Of a stretch of 64,000 nt of DNA, positions 30,624 through 39,481 are shown piece by piece. Made by a program: the position numbers and the translations under genes. Position 1 is the first letter of the stretch; the number at the start of each line of letters is the position of its first letter. Below the pieces are notes generated by a model. That model was not told the origin of the DNA. It did no database searches and saw only the letters and a list, made by a program, of their open reading frames with translations. The stretch comes from Sphingobium naphthae (lineage in GTDB: Bacteria > Pseudomonadota > Alphaproteobacteria > Sphingomonadales > Sphingomonadaceae). The DNA is taken from contig NZ_JAJGNO010000009.1 in NCBI RefSeq assembly GCF_020782235.1, positions 124,001 to 188,000 on the forward strand. The letters run 5' to 3'.

Positions 30624-31304
30624 ATGCCCCTTGTGGGGTGCTTGGCTGCGGCGGCGGTTTTGAACGAAGGAAGCGGATCGGTGGAAAAGATGGAAAGTCA
30701 GTGGACGTCTGCGAGCGCTCAGTCGACGGCGCATCAGACAAGCGAGGAGAACGCAGGCGAACTGCGTTTTCTGCGCGCCCAACTGGCGGATGAAAAAGCC
30801 GCGCGCGAGGCCGCCGAGGCGCAACTGCGCAAGGCTGGCGAAGAACTGCAGAAGTTGAAGGCCGACATGCTGGGCGTGAAGGACCAGCAAGCGGCCACCC
30901 TGCGGCAACATGAAGCAACGTTGGAAGCGCGTTTCAACGAAAATGCCATCTTGATGAAGTCCCTCAAGACGGCGCAGGACCGGGAGGAACAGGTCCAGCT
31001 ACTGGTCGCTCAGGTAAACAAGGCGCAACTGCTTTTCACCCGTTTGCTGAATGCCCTGCTCCAACAAGCCGCGCCTCGCTATCTGCCCGCCAATATACGC
31101 CTGCAGCGCAAATGCGAGTTGATGGAGAAGCATAGCCTGTTCGATCCGGTCTGGTATCTGAACCAGAACCCGGACGTCTCGGAAGCCGGTGTCGACGCCG
31201 CAGAGCATTTCGTGAGCCATGGTCTGCGCGAGGGGCGTTCGGTCAACCGGACGATGGAAGATCTGCGTCGTAGCGTGGAGGCGCTTCAGGGACAGAGGCG
31301 CTGA
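30624..31304 (+). CDS. Coiled-coil protein with PDV module, ~226 aa
   Basis: A small relative of the preceding protein without the enzyme part. Residues ~40-140 are coiled coil (RFLRAQLADEKAAREAAEAQ and following), a hydrophobic/amphipathic stretch TRLLNALLQQAAPRYLP follows, and the C-terminus has FDPVWYLNQNPDVSEAG and HFVSHGLREGRSVN. The start is uncertain: GTG 30618, ATG 30624 or an internal ATG near 30690 are possible. It lies 93 bases after the sulfotransferase fusion and 55 bases before the giant WbsX-GT gene. It may be a scaffold or adaptor that recruits the others through the module; this is inference. Confidence 0.7.
   Translation: MPLVGCLAAAAVLNEGSGSVEKMESQWTSASAQSTAHQTSEENAGELRFLRAQLADEKAAREAAEAQLRKAGEELQKLKADMLGVKDQQAATLRQHEATLEARFNENAILMKSLKTAQDREEQVQLLVAQVNKAQLLFTRLLNALLQQAAPRYLPANIRLQRKCELMEKHSLFDPVWYLNQNPDVSEAGVDAAEHFVSHGLREGRSVNRTMEDLRRSVEALQGQRR
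31140..31247 (+). repeat. PDV module, copy 2 (coiled-coil protein)
   Basis: It encodes F-D-P-V-W-Y-L-N-Q-N-PDV-S-E-A-G-V-D-A-A-E-H-F and GLREGRSVN. Spacing of W-Y, PDV, H-F, G and GR is the same as in copy 1. Confidence 0.8.
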
Positions 31305-31359
31305 AGGAGCGATATCCTGTGCGATATCTTGGGTCCGTTATTCCCTGCAAAGGCTGACA

Positions 31360-34300
31360 ATGTTGAAATTTGATGATCTCGCCCGGGAAGTCGAACAGTC
31401 CGGACTGTTCGACGCGGACTGGTATGTGCAGAATTTTCCGGATGCCCGACTGGTCGATGTCACCCCACTTCAGCATTTTGTGCGGTTCGGCCTGCTGCTC
31501 AACCGCGATCCAGGGCCGCGGTTCGACACCCGCCATTACATCGAGGTCAATCCCGATGTGAGCGCCGCGGGCATGGACCCGTTGATTCATTATATCCGGC
31601 ATGGGGAAGGGGAGGGGAGAGAGCCGCTTCCAGCCCGCAAGTCCGTGGTCAGGCTTGTTGAATCTGTCGAGCAGTCGCGACGGCCTGTTGCTCAGACTGA
31701 TGCTGCTTGCGAGCTACGCTACGCCACCGATGCTTTTGGTCTGCGGGGGTTGGAGCCGCTGGCGCCCCTCGCGATCATTCTGAACGTGACCGTCAAGGAT
31801 GACGGCGTCAGGCTGCAACAACTGGTACATGGGTTGGGCGACCTCGACCTGTTTCTAATGGGGTCGATCGATCGGCTCGACGTCAAGGGTCTGCCGGAGA
31901 ATGTCCGCTCGCTGACGCTGTTGGGCGATGCTGACGCTGCGGGCGATGCGACTGGCTTCGTCCGCCTTGCAGGCTCCGGCGCGCTGGATGGCTACGCCAA
32001 TGCGCTATGGGTATCTCCCCAGGATAATGTGAACAAGGATGCGGCGGAAGAGGTCGGGCAAATGTCTCGTCTTCACCCGGCCTTTGCTGTGGATGCGCGA
32101 TGGGGCATCGGCGGAGTTCGCTTCGTCGAACTGGACCGAAATGATCCGGGCAGCAGGACGCTGTCAGACGCACTCAATACCATGTTGCCGCGTCTTGGCC
32201 TGCGTCTCGGCGAAGCGCCGCTGCATCTTCCCGAGGGCGCAGCGATCTGGTTCAAGCCGATCCTGGGGCGCATGCTGGCCGTAGCGGTTCGTCCGGCAGA
32301 ACTGGCGGGCACCGGGAAAGAGGGCAGGTTTCCGGGGCGCGTATCGGTGCTGGCCCTGCTGTCGGCGGCCGCGCGCGAGGGCGGACTGGAGGTTCGCAGT
32401 GCTGCCGCTTCACCCGCGCCTGCCGCCGCTGCTGCAGAACGCAGCCTGAAAGCGGTCGCTTTCTATCTCCCGCAATTTCATCCTATTCCGGAAAACGACA
32501 AATGGTGGGGCAAGGGCTTCACCGAATGGTCCAACGTCGTCCGCGGGCGGCCCCTTTTCCGTCACCATTATCAGCCGCGGCTGCCCGCAGATCTTGGCTA
32601 TTATGACCTGCGTCTCGAGGAAACGCAGGTGCGTCAGGCCGAGCTGGCCAGCCAGTTCGGCATTCATGGCTTCTGCTTCTATTATTACTGGTTCAACGGC
32701 AAGAAACTGCTCAATCAGCCGATCGAGCAGTTCGCCAAATCCTCGCGCATCGACACCGGCTTCTGCGTCTGCTGGGCAAACGAGAACTGGTCGCGCAACT
32801 GGGACGGGCAGAACCGTCACGTCCTGATGCAGCAGGACTATTCGCTGGAAAGCAACATCGCCTTCATCCACGAGATGATCCCGATGATGAAGGACCCGCG
32901 CTGGATCCGTCATTGCGGCAAGCCCGTCCTGCTGGTCTATCGCATCTCGATCATACCCAACTGGCTGGAAACCGCGCGCATTTGGCGCGAGGAATGCCGC
33001 AAGGCCGGGCTGGGCGAAATCCATCTTTGCGCAGTGCGCTTCGGCCTGGAATCGCTCGCCGGCCAGCCGCAGGACCATGGCCTCGACAGCTATGTCCTAT
33101 TCCCGCCGCATGAGGGCGCCCGCGTCGATCTGCGCGCGCAAGTGCATGATCTGCACAAGGACTTTGGCGGCGAAATCTTCGATTATGGCGCAGTCGTCGA
33201 TGGCGACATCGAAAAATATGCGGAAGGCTATGACTGGCCGGTGCATCGCGGCGCAATGCTGGGCTGGGACAATATGGCCCGCCGGCTGACCGATGCGCGC
33301 GTGTTCCACGGCGCGACGCCGCACGGCTTCCGGCGCTGGATCAAGGGCATATTGGATCAGGAGAGCCGCCACAATAGCGGGCCCGAGACGTTGATGTTCA
33401 TCAACGCCTGGAATGAATGGGCCGAGGGGACGTATCTGGAGCCGGATCAGCGCTGGGGCGCGACCAATCTCGCAGCCTTCCGCTCCGCGGTCGAGGCGAC
33501 GCCCGGCCTCACGGCGGTCACGCTGCCCAAGGGTATTGCAGCCCAACCCAAGGTGGAGGGTCGGCTTGCCTATCTCGGCAGCCCGCTTGCACCGGATGGC
33601 ACCATGCCGCGCGGCCCGGTCTGGTATCGCGGCTACCGGGAAGTCGATCCATCAAAGCCGACCATCCTGCTCTGTGCGCATATTTCGGGCCATCAGCTCT
33701 TCGGCGGCGAGCGCAGCCTCCTCGATATCCTCGAAGCCCTGGCCACCATGCCGGTCAACGTCATCATGACGCTGCCCAGCGACAATAACCGCGCCTATAT
33801 CGAAGCGATTCAGAAGCTGTGCGCGGGCGCCTACGCCTTCCGCTATCCGCAATGGATGGACAATCGCGACAATTATGCCTGGCTGATGCTGGACTTCGCC
33901 GACATCATCGCGCGCCATGCCGTCGACATCGTCCATGCCAATACCATCGTGCTGCTGGAGCCGATCGCGGCGGCGCGGCGCATGGGCAGAATGGCGCTCA
34001 GCCACGTGCGAGAGCTGATCTCGCTCGATAACGGCCTTCAGGAACGGATGGGTCTGACTACCGGAGAGATCATCAGCACGGTGCTGGACCGCACCGACTG
34101 GCTGATCGGCAATTCCCGCGCCACCTGCGAACTTTTCGCGCGCGACGACCGCACCCTCTACGTGCCCAATGCGGTCACTGTCGAGGATTTCGAGATGCGC
34201 AACCTGTTCGGCAACACGATCAAGTTCGGCATCGTCAGTTCCAACATTCCCAAGAAGGGCATCGCCGATTTCGTCGAAGTCGCTCGTCTGGCCGCTGCCC

Positions 34301-35676
34301 GGACGAACCGCGCCAAGTTCGTGATCATCGGGCCCCGCACGGCCCAGATCGACGCGTGGATGGAGGAGGTCGCCAATGGCGAGCGTCCCGACAATCTCAT
34401 CTTCGCCGGCTACAAGGATAGCGCCCGTTCCGCCATGTCGGAACTCAATGTCCTGCTGAACCTGTCGACCTTTGCCGAATCCTTCGGGCGCACCGTGGCC
34501 GAGGCGCTGGCCGCCAAGCGGCCGGTCATCGCCTATCGCTGGGGGGCGCTGCCCGAACTGGTTCAGCATGGCGAAACAGGCTATCTCGTGCCGTTCAAGA
34601 ATGTCGGCGCCGTCGTCGATGCGGTGGTCGACCTGTGCGAGAATGACGGCAAGATCGCCGCGATGGGTGAGAAGGGCGCGGCCTTCATCCGGGAGAATTT
34701 CTCGCAGCAGCGACTGCGCGATCATGTCGCTCAGGCCTATGGCCGGATCACCGGCCGGCCCATGACGCCGGGCAGCGAAGCCGGGGCAGCACAGCCTTCG
34801 CCCACGAAGGCGCAGGCCATCGGCGCCGCGCTGCCCTGCACGATCGTCATCCCGGTCTATAATGCGCCGGACGAGGTCGCCGCCTGCATCGCATCAGTCA
34901 TCAAGCACACCAATCTGCAGGAAACGCAGGTGCTCGTGATCGATGACGGCAGTCCGGATCCGGCGATCGCGCCATTGCTGGATCGCTTCGCCGGAACGCC
35001 GGGGCTTACGATCATGCGGTCGCCCAGAAACCTGGGCTATACCAAGACGATCAATCTGGGGATCGCTCAGGCAGCCGGTCGTGACGTCGTGCTGCTGAAC
35101 AGCGACACGGTGGTGACGCCGCGCTGGCTCGAGGGACTGCGCGCGACAGCCTATAGCCGGAGCCAAGTAGGCACCGTCACCGCGATGGGCGACAATGCCG
35201 GCGCCTTCTCCTTCCCGCACCATAACCAAAAATGCGACAAGCCGGCGCATCTCACGCATGAGGAATATGCGCTGATGATGGTCCAAGCTGCGGTCGACTG
35301 CGTCGCCCCCGAAGTGCCGACAGGATCGGGATTCTGCATGTACATCCGTCGCGCGATGATGGATGCCTGCGGCACATTCGACGAGGATGGATTTCCGCGC
35401 GGCTATGGTGAGGAAAATGATTTCTGCATGCGCGGCATGAAGGCGGGCTGGGTCAACCTCATCTCGCCCTGGTCTTTCGTTTTCCATATTCGCACCGCCA
35501 GCTTCAAGGGCGAGAAGGACAAGCTGGTCAAGGAAGGCGTGGATCTCGTCATGAAGCGTTATCCCGACTATGCTCGCATGGTGAAGTCGGCCTTTTCTGC
35601 GCCCCTTATGACGCACCTGCGTGAGCGGACGGCTGCGGTGAGCGGCGCGGCCGAGAGGGGAACTCCGCCTCGCTGA
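31360..35676 (+). CDS. Giant glycosyltransferase: PDV modules, WbsX (GH99-like), GT4, GT2; 1438 aa
   Basis: Two PDV modules lie at residues 17-51 and 55-89. Residues ~95-360 are poorly recognised; GAAIWFKPILGRMLAV vaguely recalls rhamnan-synthesis RgpF proteins. A WbsX/GH99-like domain spans ~365-715 (FYLPQFHPIPENDKWWGKGF, FCFYYYWFNGKKLL, INAWNEWAEGTYLEP). A GT4 domain lies at ~768-1113 (LFGGERSLLDILEAL, FAESFGRTVAEALAA). A GT2 domain lies at ~1160-1435 (VIPVYNAPDE, LNSDTVV as the DxD-like site, GYGEENDFCMR). ATG 31360 follows AAGG; the longer frame upstream would overlap the previous gene. It probably forms several linkages of one repeat unit. Its GT4-GT2 half is paralogous to that of the next gene. 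Confidence 0.88.
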   Translation: MLKFDDLAREVEQSGLFDADWYVQNFPDARLVDVTPLQHFVRFGLLLNRDPGPRFDTRHYIEVNPDVSAAGMDPLIHYIRHGEGEGREPLPARKSVVRLVESVEQSRRPVAQTDAACELRYATDAFGLRGLEPLAPLAIILNVTVKDDGVRLQQLVHGLGDLDLFLMGSIDRLDVKGLPENVRSLTLLGDADAAGDATGFVRLAGSGALDGYANALWVSPQDNVNKDAAEEVGQMSRLHPAFAVDARWGIGGVRFVELDRNDPGSRTLSDALNTMLPRLGLRLGEAPLHLPEGAAIWFKPILGRMLAVAVRPAELAGTGKEGRFPGRVSVLALLSAAAREGGLEVRSAAASPAPAAAAAERSLKAVAFYLPQFHPIPENDKWWGKGFTEWSNVVRGRPLFRHHYQPRLPADLGYYDLRLEETQVRQAELASQFGIHGFCFYYYWFNGKKLLNQPIEQFAKSSRIDTGFCVCWANENWSRNWDGQNRHVLMQQDYSLESNIAFIHEMIPMMKDPRWIRHCGKPVLLVYRISIIPNWLETARIWREECRKAGLGEIHLCAVRFGLESLAGQPQDHGLDSYVLFPPHEGARVDLRAQVHDLHKDFGGEIFDYGAVVDGDIEKYAEGYDWPVHRGAMLGWDNMARRLTDARVFHGATPHGFRRWIKGILDQESRHNSGPETLMFINAWNEWAEGTYLEPDQRWGATNLAAFRSAVEATPGLTAVTLPKGIAAQPKVEGRLAYLGSPLAPDGTMPRGPVWYRGYREVDPSKPTILLCAHISGHQLFGGERSLLDILEALATMPVNVIMTLPSDNNRAYIEAIQKLCAGAYAFRYPQWMDNRDNYAWLMLDFADIIARHAVDIVHANTIVLLEPIAAARRMGRMALSHVRELISLDNGLQERMGLTTGEIISTVLDRTDWLIGNSRATCELFARDDRTLYVPNAVTVEDFEMRNLFGNTIKFGIVSSNIPKKGIADFVEVARLAAARTNRAKFVIIGPRTAQIDAWMEEVANGERPDNLIFAGYKDSARSAMSELNVLLNLSTFAESFGRTVAEALAAKRPVIAYRWGALPELVQHGETGYLVPFKNVGAVVDAVVDLCENDGKIAAMGEKGAAFIRENFSQQRLRDHVAQAYGRITGRPMTPGSEAGAAQPSPTKAQAIGAALPCTIVIPVYNAPDEVAACIASVIKHTNLQETQVLVIDDGSPDPAIAPLLDRFAGTPGLTIMRSPRNLGYTKTINLGIAQAAGRDVVLLNSDTVVTPRWLEGLRATAYSRSQVGTVTAMGDNAGAFSFPHHNQKCDKPAHLTHEEYALMMVQAAVDCVAPEVPTGSGFCMYIRRAMMDACGTFDEDGFPRGYGEENDFCMRGMKAGWVNLISPWSFVFHIRTASFKGEKDKLVKEGVDLVMKRYPDYARMVKSAFSAPLMTHLRERTAAVSGAAERGTPPR
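31408..31626 (+). repeat. PDV modules, copies 3 and 4 (N-terminus of WbsX-GT4-GT2 protein)
   Basis: A tandem pair. Copy 3 has FDADWYVQNFPDA and HFVRFGLLLNRDP; copy 4 has FDTRHYIEVNPDV and HYIRHGEGEGREP, with the Trp of the first half replaced by His. The pairing of a WY-type with an HY/GY-type unit recurs in the next large protein. Confidence 0.8.
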
Positions 35677-35988
35677 CAACCGGCGGAAGCGCGGACATGA
35701 GAGTCGCGCGGATGGCGGCAGCGGCGATGTTGCGGATGCTAGGGCGCTATGCTCCGATCCGGAGGAAGGAGTAGTGGCCGCGGAGTTGCGCCGCGTATTT
35801 GCCCCGGTTCGGCGAACATCTTATGCCTAACAAAAGCTTTGCGCTTGCCTTGCTGCACCTGCGAGGACAATCTAGATCAGCAGGCATAAACCGCCGTCAA
35901 TATGGATCGACGGTGGTACATGGGAGGGGCAGTCGGTGGGCGAACCCGTTCGACTCATTCTCATGCGCGACCAAATGCGAGGGGCCCG
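35677..35988 (+). other. Intergenic region before second giant glycosyltransferase
   Basis: About 310 bases without a recognised gene. It contains the spaced inverted repeat TATGCCT (35821-35827) / AGGCATA near 35882. If the downstream gene starts at ATG 35902, the region shortens by 87 bases. No clear promoter was identified. Confidence 0.35.
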
Positions 35989-38900
35989 GTGCAGAAATTG
36001 ATCCCAGCGGAAGCTGCTCCCGCCGAACATGTGGCGCTGATCAGGCAGTCGCCTCTGTTCAATGAGGACTGGTACCTCCGGACCTATCCCGACGTCCAGA
36101 TTTTGGGGCTCGATGCGGCCGCTCATTATCTGTGGTTGGGATCGCTGCTGAGGCGCGATCCGTCGAGTGATTTCAGCACCGCCGGCTATCTGGAAATGAA
36201 CCCGGATGTCGGCGCCGCCGGCATGAACCCGCTGCTGCATTATGTGAAGAATGGCCATCGGGAGGGGCGGCGTCTGGCGCCCCGCCGCCGTGCCCTCGAT
36301 CCCGCCTCCTGGAAGCAGGGCAGCGTGCCTGCCATTGCGGACGCCCCGTCGGTGCTGCTCTGCGCGCATGAAGTGAATGCGCACATGTTCGGCGGCGAAC
36401 GCAGCTTCATCGACATGCTGGAAGCGCTCGGCCAGATGCGCCTCAACGTCTATGTGACGGTGCCGAAGGAGGGCAATGCCGACTATATCGAACTGCTGCG
36501 GGCGAAATCCTGCGGCCTGTTCGCTTTCCCCTATGGTCAATGGTCGAAGAACCGCGATCCTGACGAAACGTCGATCGAAGATTTCACGCACATCATCGAG
36601 CAGTGCAACATCAGCCTGGTCTATTGCAACACGATCGTGCTGGTCGATCCGCTCATTGCGGCGCGCAGGGCAGGGCGCGTGACGGCAATCCATGCGCGCG
36701 AACTGATCGATCATGACGAGCATCTTTGCAACCGGATGGGGATGGATGCCAAAGGCATCATCGACCGCATCCTCAAGCAGACGGACTATGTCGTCGCCAA
36801 TTCGGCCGCGACGCAGAAACTGTTCGCCCACAGCCGGCGAAGCTTTCACGCGCCCAATGTCGCCAAAGTGGATGCGCTCGACATGCCGAACCCGGTGGCG
36901 GACCGGATCGTCTTCGGCATTGTCAGCTCCAACATCCCCAAAAAGGGCATTGCGGACTTCGTCGAAGTGGCTCGCCGCGCCGAAGCCGTAGCGCCCCAGG
37001 CCTTCTTCCGCGTCATCGGCCCGGACAACGACTATGTCGCCGAATTGAAGGCCGCCGGCCTGCCCGGCAATCTCGAATTTGCCGGCTATGCCGACACGCC
37101 CGCGGAAGCCATGGCGCAAGTCAACGTCGTGCTGGCGTTGTCGCATTTTGCTGAGTCCTTCGGCCGAACCGTCGCAGAGGCGCAGGCCGCGCGGCGGCCG
37201 GTCATCGCCTATCGATGGGGCGCGGTGCCCGAATTGATCGACGACGATCAGACCGGCTTCCTGGTGGCGCATAAGGATGTCGACGCGGTCGTGGCGCGAG
37301 TGGCCCTGCTATGCAGGGAGCCTCACCGTATCGCCGCCATGGGCGAGGCCGGCCGCGAGAAGATCCTGCGTCAGTTCGCGCCGGTCGTCCTGCGCAACAA
37401 TCTGCGCCAGGCGCTGTCGGCCATGTTGAGCGAGCCCGTCGCGCTGCGCGCCGACGCCACGCGGCGGCTGACCATCATCGTGCCCGTCTATAATGCACCG
37501 GACGCAGTCGAGCGCTGTTTGCAATCGGTCCTGACCCGCACCGACCTCGCCCGCCATCGTGTGCTGATGATCAACGACGGCAGCAGCGATGAACGCGTGC
37601 AACCGATGCTGGAGCGGTTCGCCCTCAATCCCGGCTTCCACCTGCTCGTGAACCCGCAGAATATGGGGTACACCCGCACCATCAATCGCGGCATCCAGTG
37701 GGCCGGCGACGATGACATATTGCTGCTCAACAGCGATACTATCGTCCATGACGGCTGGATCGAGGGTATGCAGAAGGTCGCGCTGGGAACGCCCAAGGCG
37801 GGCACGGTGACGGCGATGGGGGATAATTCCGGCGCCTTCTCCTTCCCGACGTCCGGCATCCTCAATCCCAAGCCCGAAGACATGTCCTATGATGACTGGG
37901 CGCGCAGGATCATCAGCTTTACGCAGGACTCCGATCCGATCGACGTGCCCACCGGCAATGGTTTCTGCATGTATATCCGCCGCGACCTCATGGATCATAT
38001 CGGCCTGTTCGACGAAGACGCTTTCCCGCGCGGCTATGGCGAGGAAAATGACTTCTGCATGCGCACCATCAAGGCCGGCTGGAAGAATTTCATTTCGCCC
38101 CACGCCTATGTCTTCCACCAGCGCACGGCCAGCTTCGGCGCGGAGAAGGAAGGGCTGATGAAAACGGCGATGGAGATCGTCAATCAGCGTCATCCCGATT
38201 ATGCGCGCAAGGTGAAGGCGGCCTTCGGATCCGGCCGCATGAAGCAACTGCGCGCGCTCGCCGCCAAGGCGTATGAGGAAGGCGCCGTCGTTGCCCGTCC
38301 CGCCTGGAGGGACGCGCAGGTGGGCGAACCAGCCGATCGCAGCATCCATCGCGTCGGGCCGGAGCGGCGCTTCCTGTCGCTCAACCAGATGATGATCGAC
38401 TGGCACAGCCTGCGCAGCCAGGCGCCCGAGCGTGATCCCGACCTCGTGTCGATCATCGTGTGCGTCTACAATCAATATTCGCTGACCAACAAGTGCCTCA
38501 ACGCGCTGGTGCGTCAATGCGGCCGCGCCAAGGTCGAAATCATCATGGTCAACAATGGCAGCGATGAGGAGACATCCGGGCTGCTCGACGAATGGGCGGA
38601 TCGCGACGGGCGCATCACGGTCATCCATAATTTCGACAATCTGAACTTTTCGCTCGGCAACAATGTCGGCTTTGCAGCCTCGCAGGGCGCGCGCGTCATC
38701 TTCCTCAACAACGACACCGAAGTGCAGCCCGGCTGGATGGAGCCGCTGCTGGCCCCGCTCGCAGATCCCGAAGTCATGGGCAGCCAGCCCAAGCTACTTT
38801 ACCCCGACGGCAAGGTGCAGTGCGTGGGCGTGGTTTTCTCGGGCAAGACCCCGCTCGGCTATCCGATCTATGTCGATGAAGCCGCGGATTCGCCTTTGGT

Positions 38901-39291
38901 CACGCAGAACCGTCGATTCCGCGCCATCACTGGGGCCTGCTTCGCAATGCGCGCGGCGGATTTCGCTGCGGTCGGCGGCTTCGACCCGATCTTCATCAAC
39001 GGACAGGAAGATATCGATCTCTGCTATCGGCTGGGCCATGGCCGACATGTCTTCGAATATGCCGCCGGATCGACCGTGACTCATCATGAAGGACGCACCA
39101 AGGGGCGCGGCCGCTTCATCATCCACAACCGCTACAGCTATACCGCCCGCTGGGGCGAGGCCTTCCCGGGCGACGATGTCGATTTTTATGCCAAGGATGG
39201 ATTTCTGGTTGCGGAATATATGATCGATCGTCCAGAACTGGAGGCGGAAGGCATAGCCTGCTGGCGCGCGCGCATCGAGGCCAAGGCCTGA
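35989..39291 (+). CDS. Giant glycosyltransferase: PDV modules, GT4, GT2, GT2; ~1100 aa
   Basis: Numbering is from GTG 35989, chosen because GAGGGG precedes it and the shared module then sits near the N-terminus; ATG 35902 would add 29 residues of unlikely composition. Two PDV modules lie at ~24-96. A GT4 domain (MFGGERSFIDMLEAL, FAESFGRTVAEAQAA) spans ~121-470. A first GT2 domain (IIVPVYNAPDAVERC, LNSDTIV, GYGEENDFCMRT) spans ~494-755. A second, different GT2 domain (SIIVCVYNQYSLTNK, LNNDTEVQPGWMEPL, NGQEDIDLCYRLG) spans ~818-1095. The GT4 and first GT2 closely resemble those of the upstream giant protein, so the two arose by duplication. It should build the polymer backbone or side chain at the cytoplasmic membrane. 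Confidence 0.88.
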   Translation: MQKLIPAEAAPAEHVALIRQSPLFNEDWYLRTYPDVQILGLDAAAHYLWLGSLLRRDPSSDFSTAGYLEMNPDVGAAGMNPLLHYVKNGHREGRRLAPRRRALDPASWKQGSVPAIADAPSVLLCAHEVNAHMFGGERSFIDMLEALGQMRLNVYVTVPKEGNADYIELLRAKSCGLFAFPYGQWSKNRDPDETSIEDFTHIIEQCNISLVYCNTIVLVDPLIAARRAGRVTAIHARELIDHDEHLCNRMGMDAKGIIDRILKQTDYVVANSAATQKLFAHSRRSFHAPNVAKVDALDMPNPVADRIVFGIVSSNIPKKGIADFVEVARRAEAVAPQAFFRVIGPDNDYVAELKAAGLPGNLEFAGYADTPAEAMAQVNVVLALSHFAESFGRTVAEAQAARRPVIAYRWGAVPELIDDDQTGFLVAHKDVDAVVARVALLCREPHRIAAMGEAGREKILRQFAPVVLRNNLRQALSAMLSEPVALRADATRRLTIIVPVYNAPDAVERCLQSVLTRTDLARHRVLMINDGSSDERVQPMLERFALNPGFHLLVNPQNMGYTRTINRGIQWAGDDDILLLNSDTIVHDGWIEGMQKVALGTPKAGTVTAMGDNSGAFSFPTSGILNPKPEDMSYDDWARRIISFTQDSDPIDVPTGNGFCMYIRRDLMDHIGLFDEDAFPRGYGEENDFCMRTIKAGWKNFISPHAYVFHQRTASFGAEKEGLMKTAMEIVNQRHPDYARKVKAAFGSGRMKQLRALAAKAYEEGAVVARPAWRDAQVGEPADRSIHRVGPERRFLSLNQMMIDWHSLRSQAPERDPDLVSIIVCVYNQYSLTNKCLNALVRQCGRAKVEIIMVNNGSDEETSGLLDEWADRDGRITVIHNFDNLNFSLGNNVGFAASQGARVIFLNNDTEVQPGWMEPLLAPLADPEVMGSQPKLLYPDGKVQCVGVVFSGKTPLGYPIYVDEAADSPLVTQNRRFRAITGACFAMRAADFAAVGGFDPIFINGQEDIDLCYRLGHGRHVFEYAAGSTVTHHEGRTKGRGRFIIHNRYSYTARWGEAFPGDDVDFYAKDGFLVAEYMIDRPELEAEGIACWRARIEAKA
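36058..36276 (+). repeat. PDV modules, copies 5 and 6 (N-terminus of GT4-GT2-GT2 protein)
   Basis: A tandem pair: FNEDWYLRTYPDV with HYLWLGSLLRRDP, then FSTAGYLEMNPDV with HYVKNGHREGRRL. Same order and spacing as copies 3 and 4. Confidence 0.8.
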
Positions 39292-39481
39292 GGTCGGCGC
39301 CGGTTACCAAGTTCAATCACCTCTAAACAGACCCTGTCGCCAGCGCCGAATACAAATGGGCGTACGAGCCTCTTCACGCGTGCTGAGATGCATGGCGCTA
39401 CTTTCTCGGCTCAATCTAAAACAGGATCGTCCTCGGCGGTGAAACGTTGAGGGCTCTAGTAAGAGCTATGAGGAAGCGGGC

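Noticed and set aside
27534..39291. Tape-measure or phage origin for the long coiled-coil proteins
   Set aside because: The sulfotransferase domain, shared PDV module and glycosyltransferase neighbours fit polysaccharide assembly; no other phage genes are nearby.
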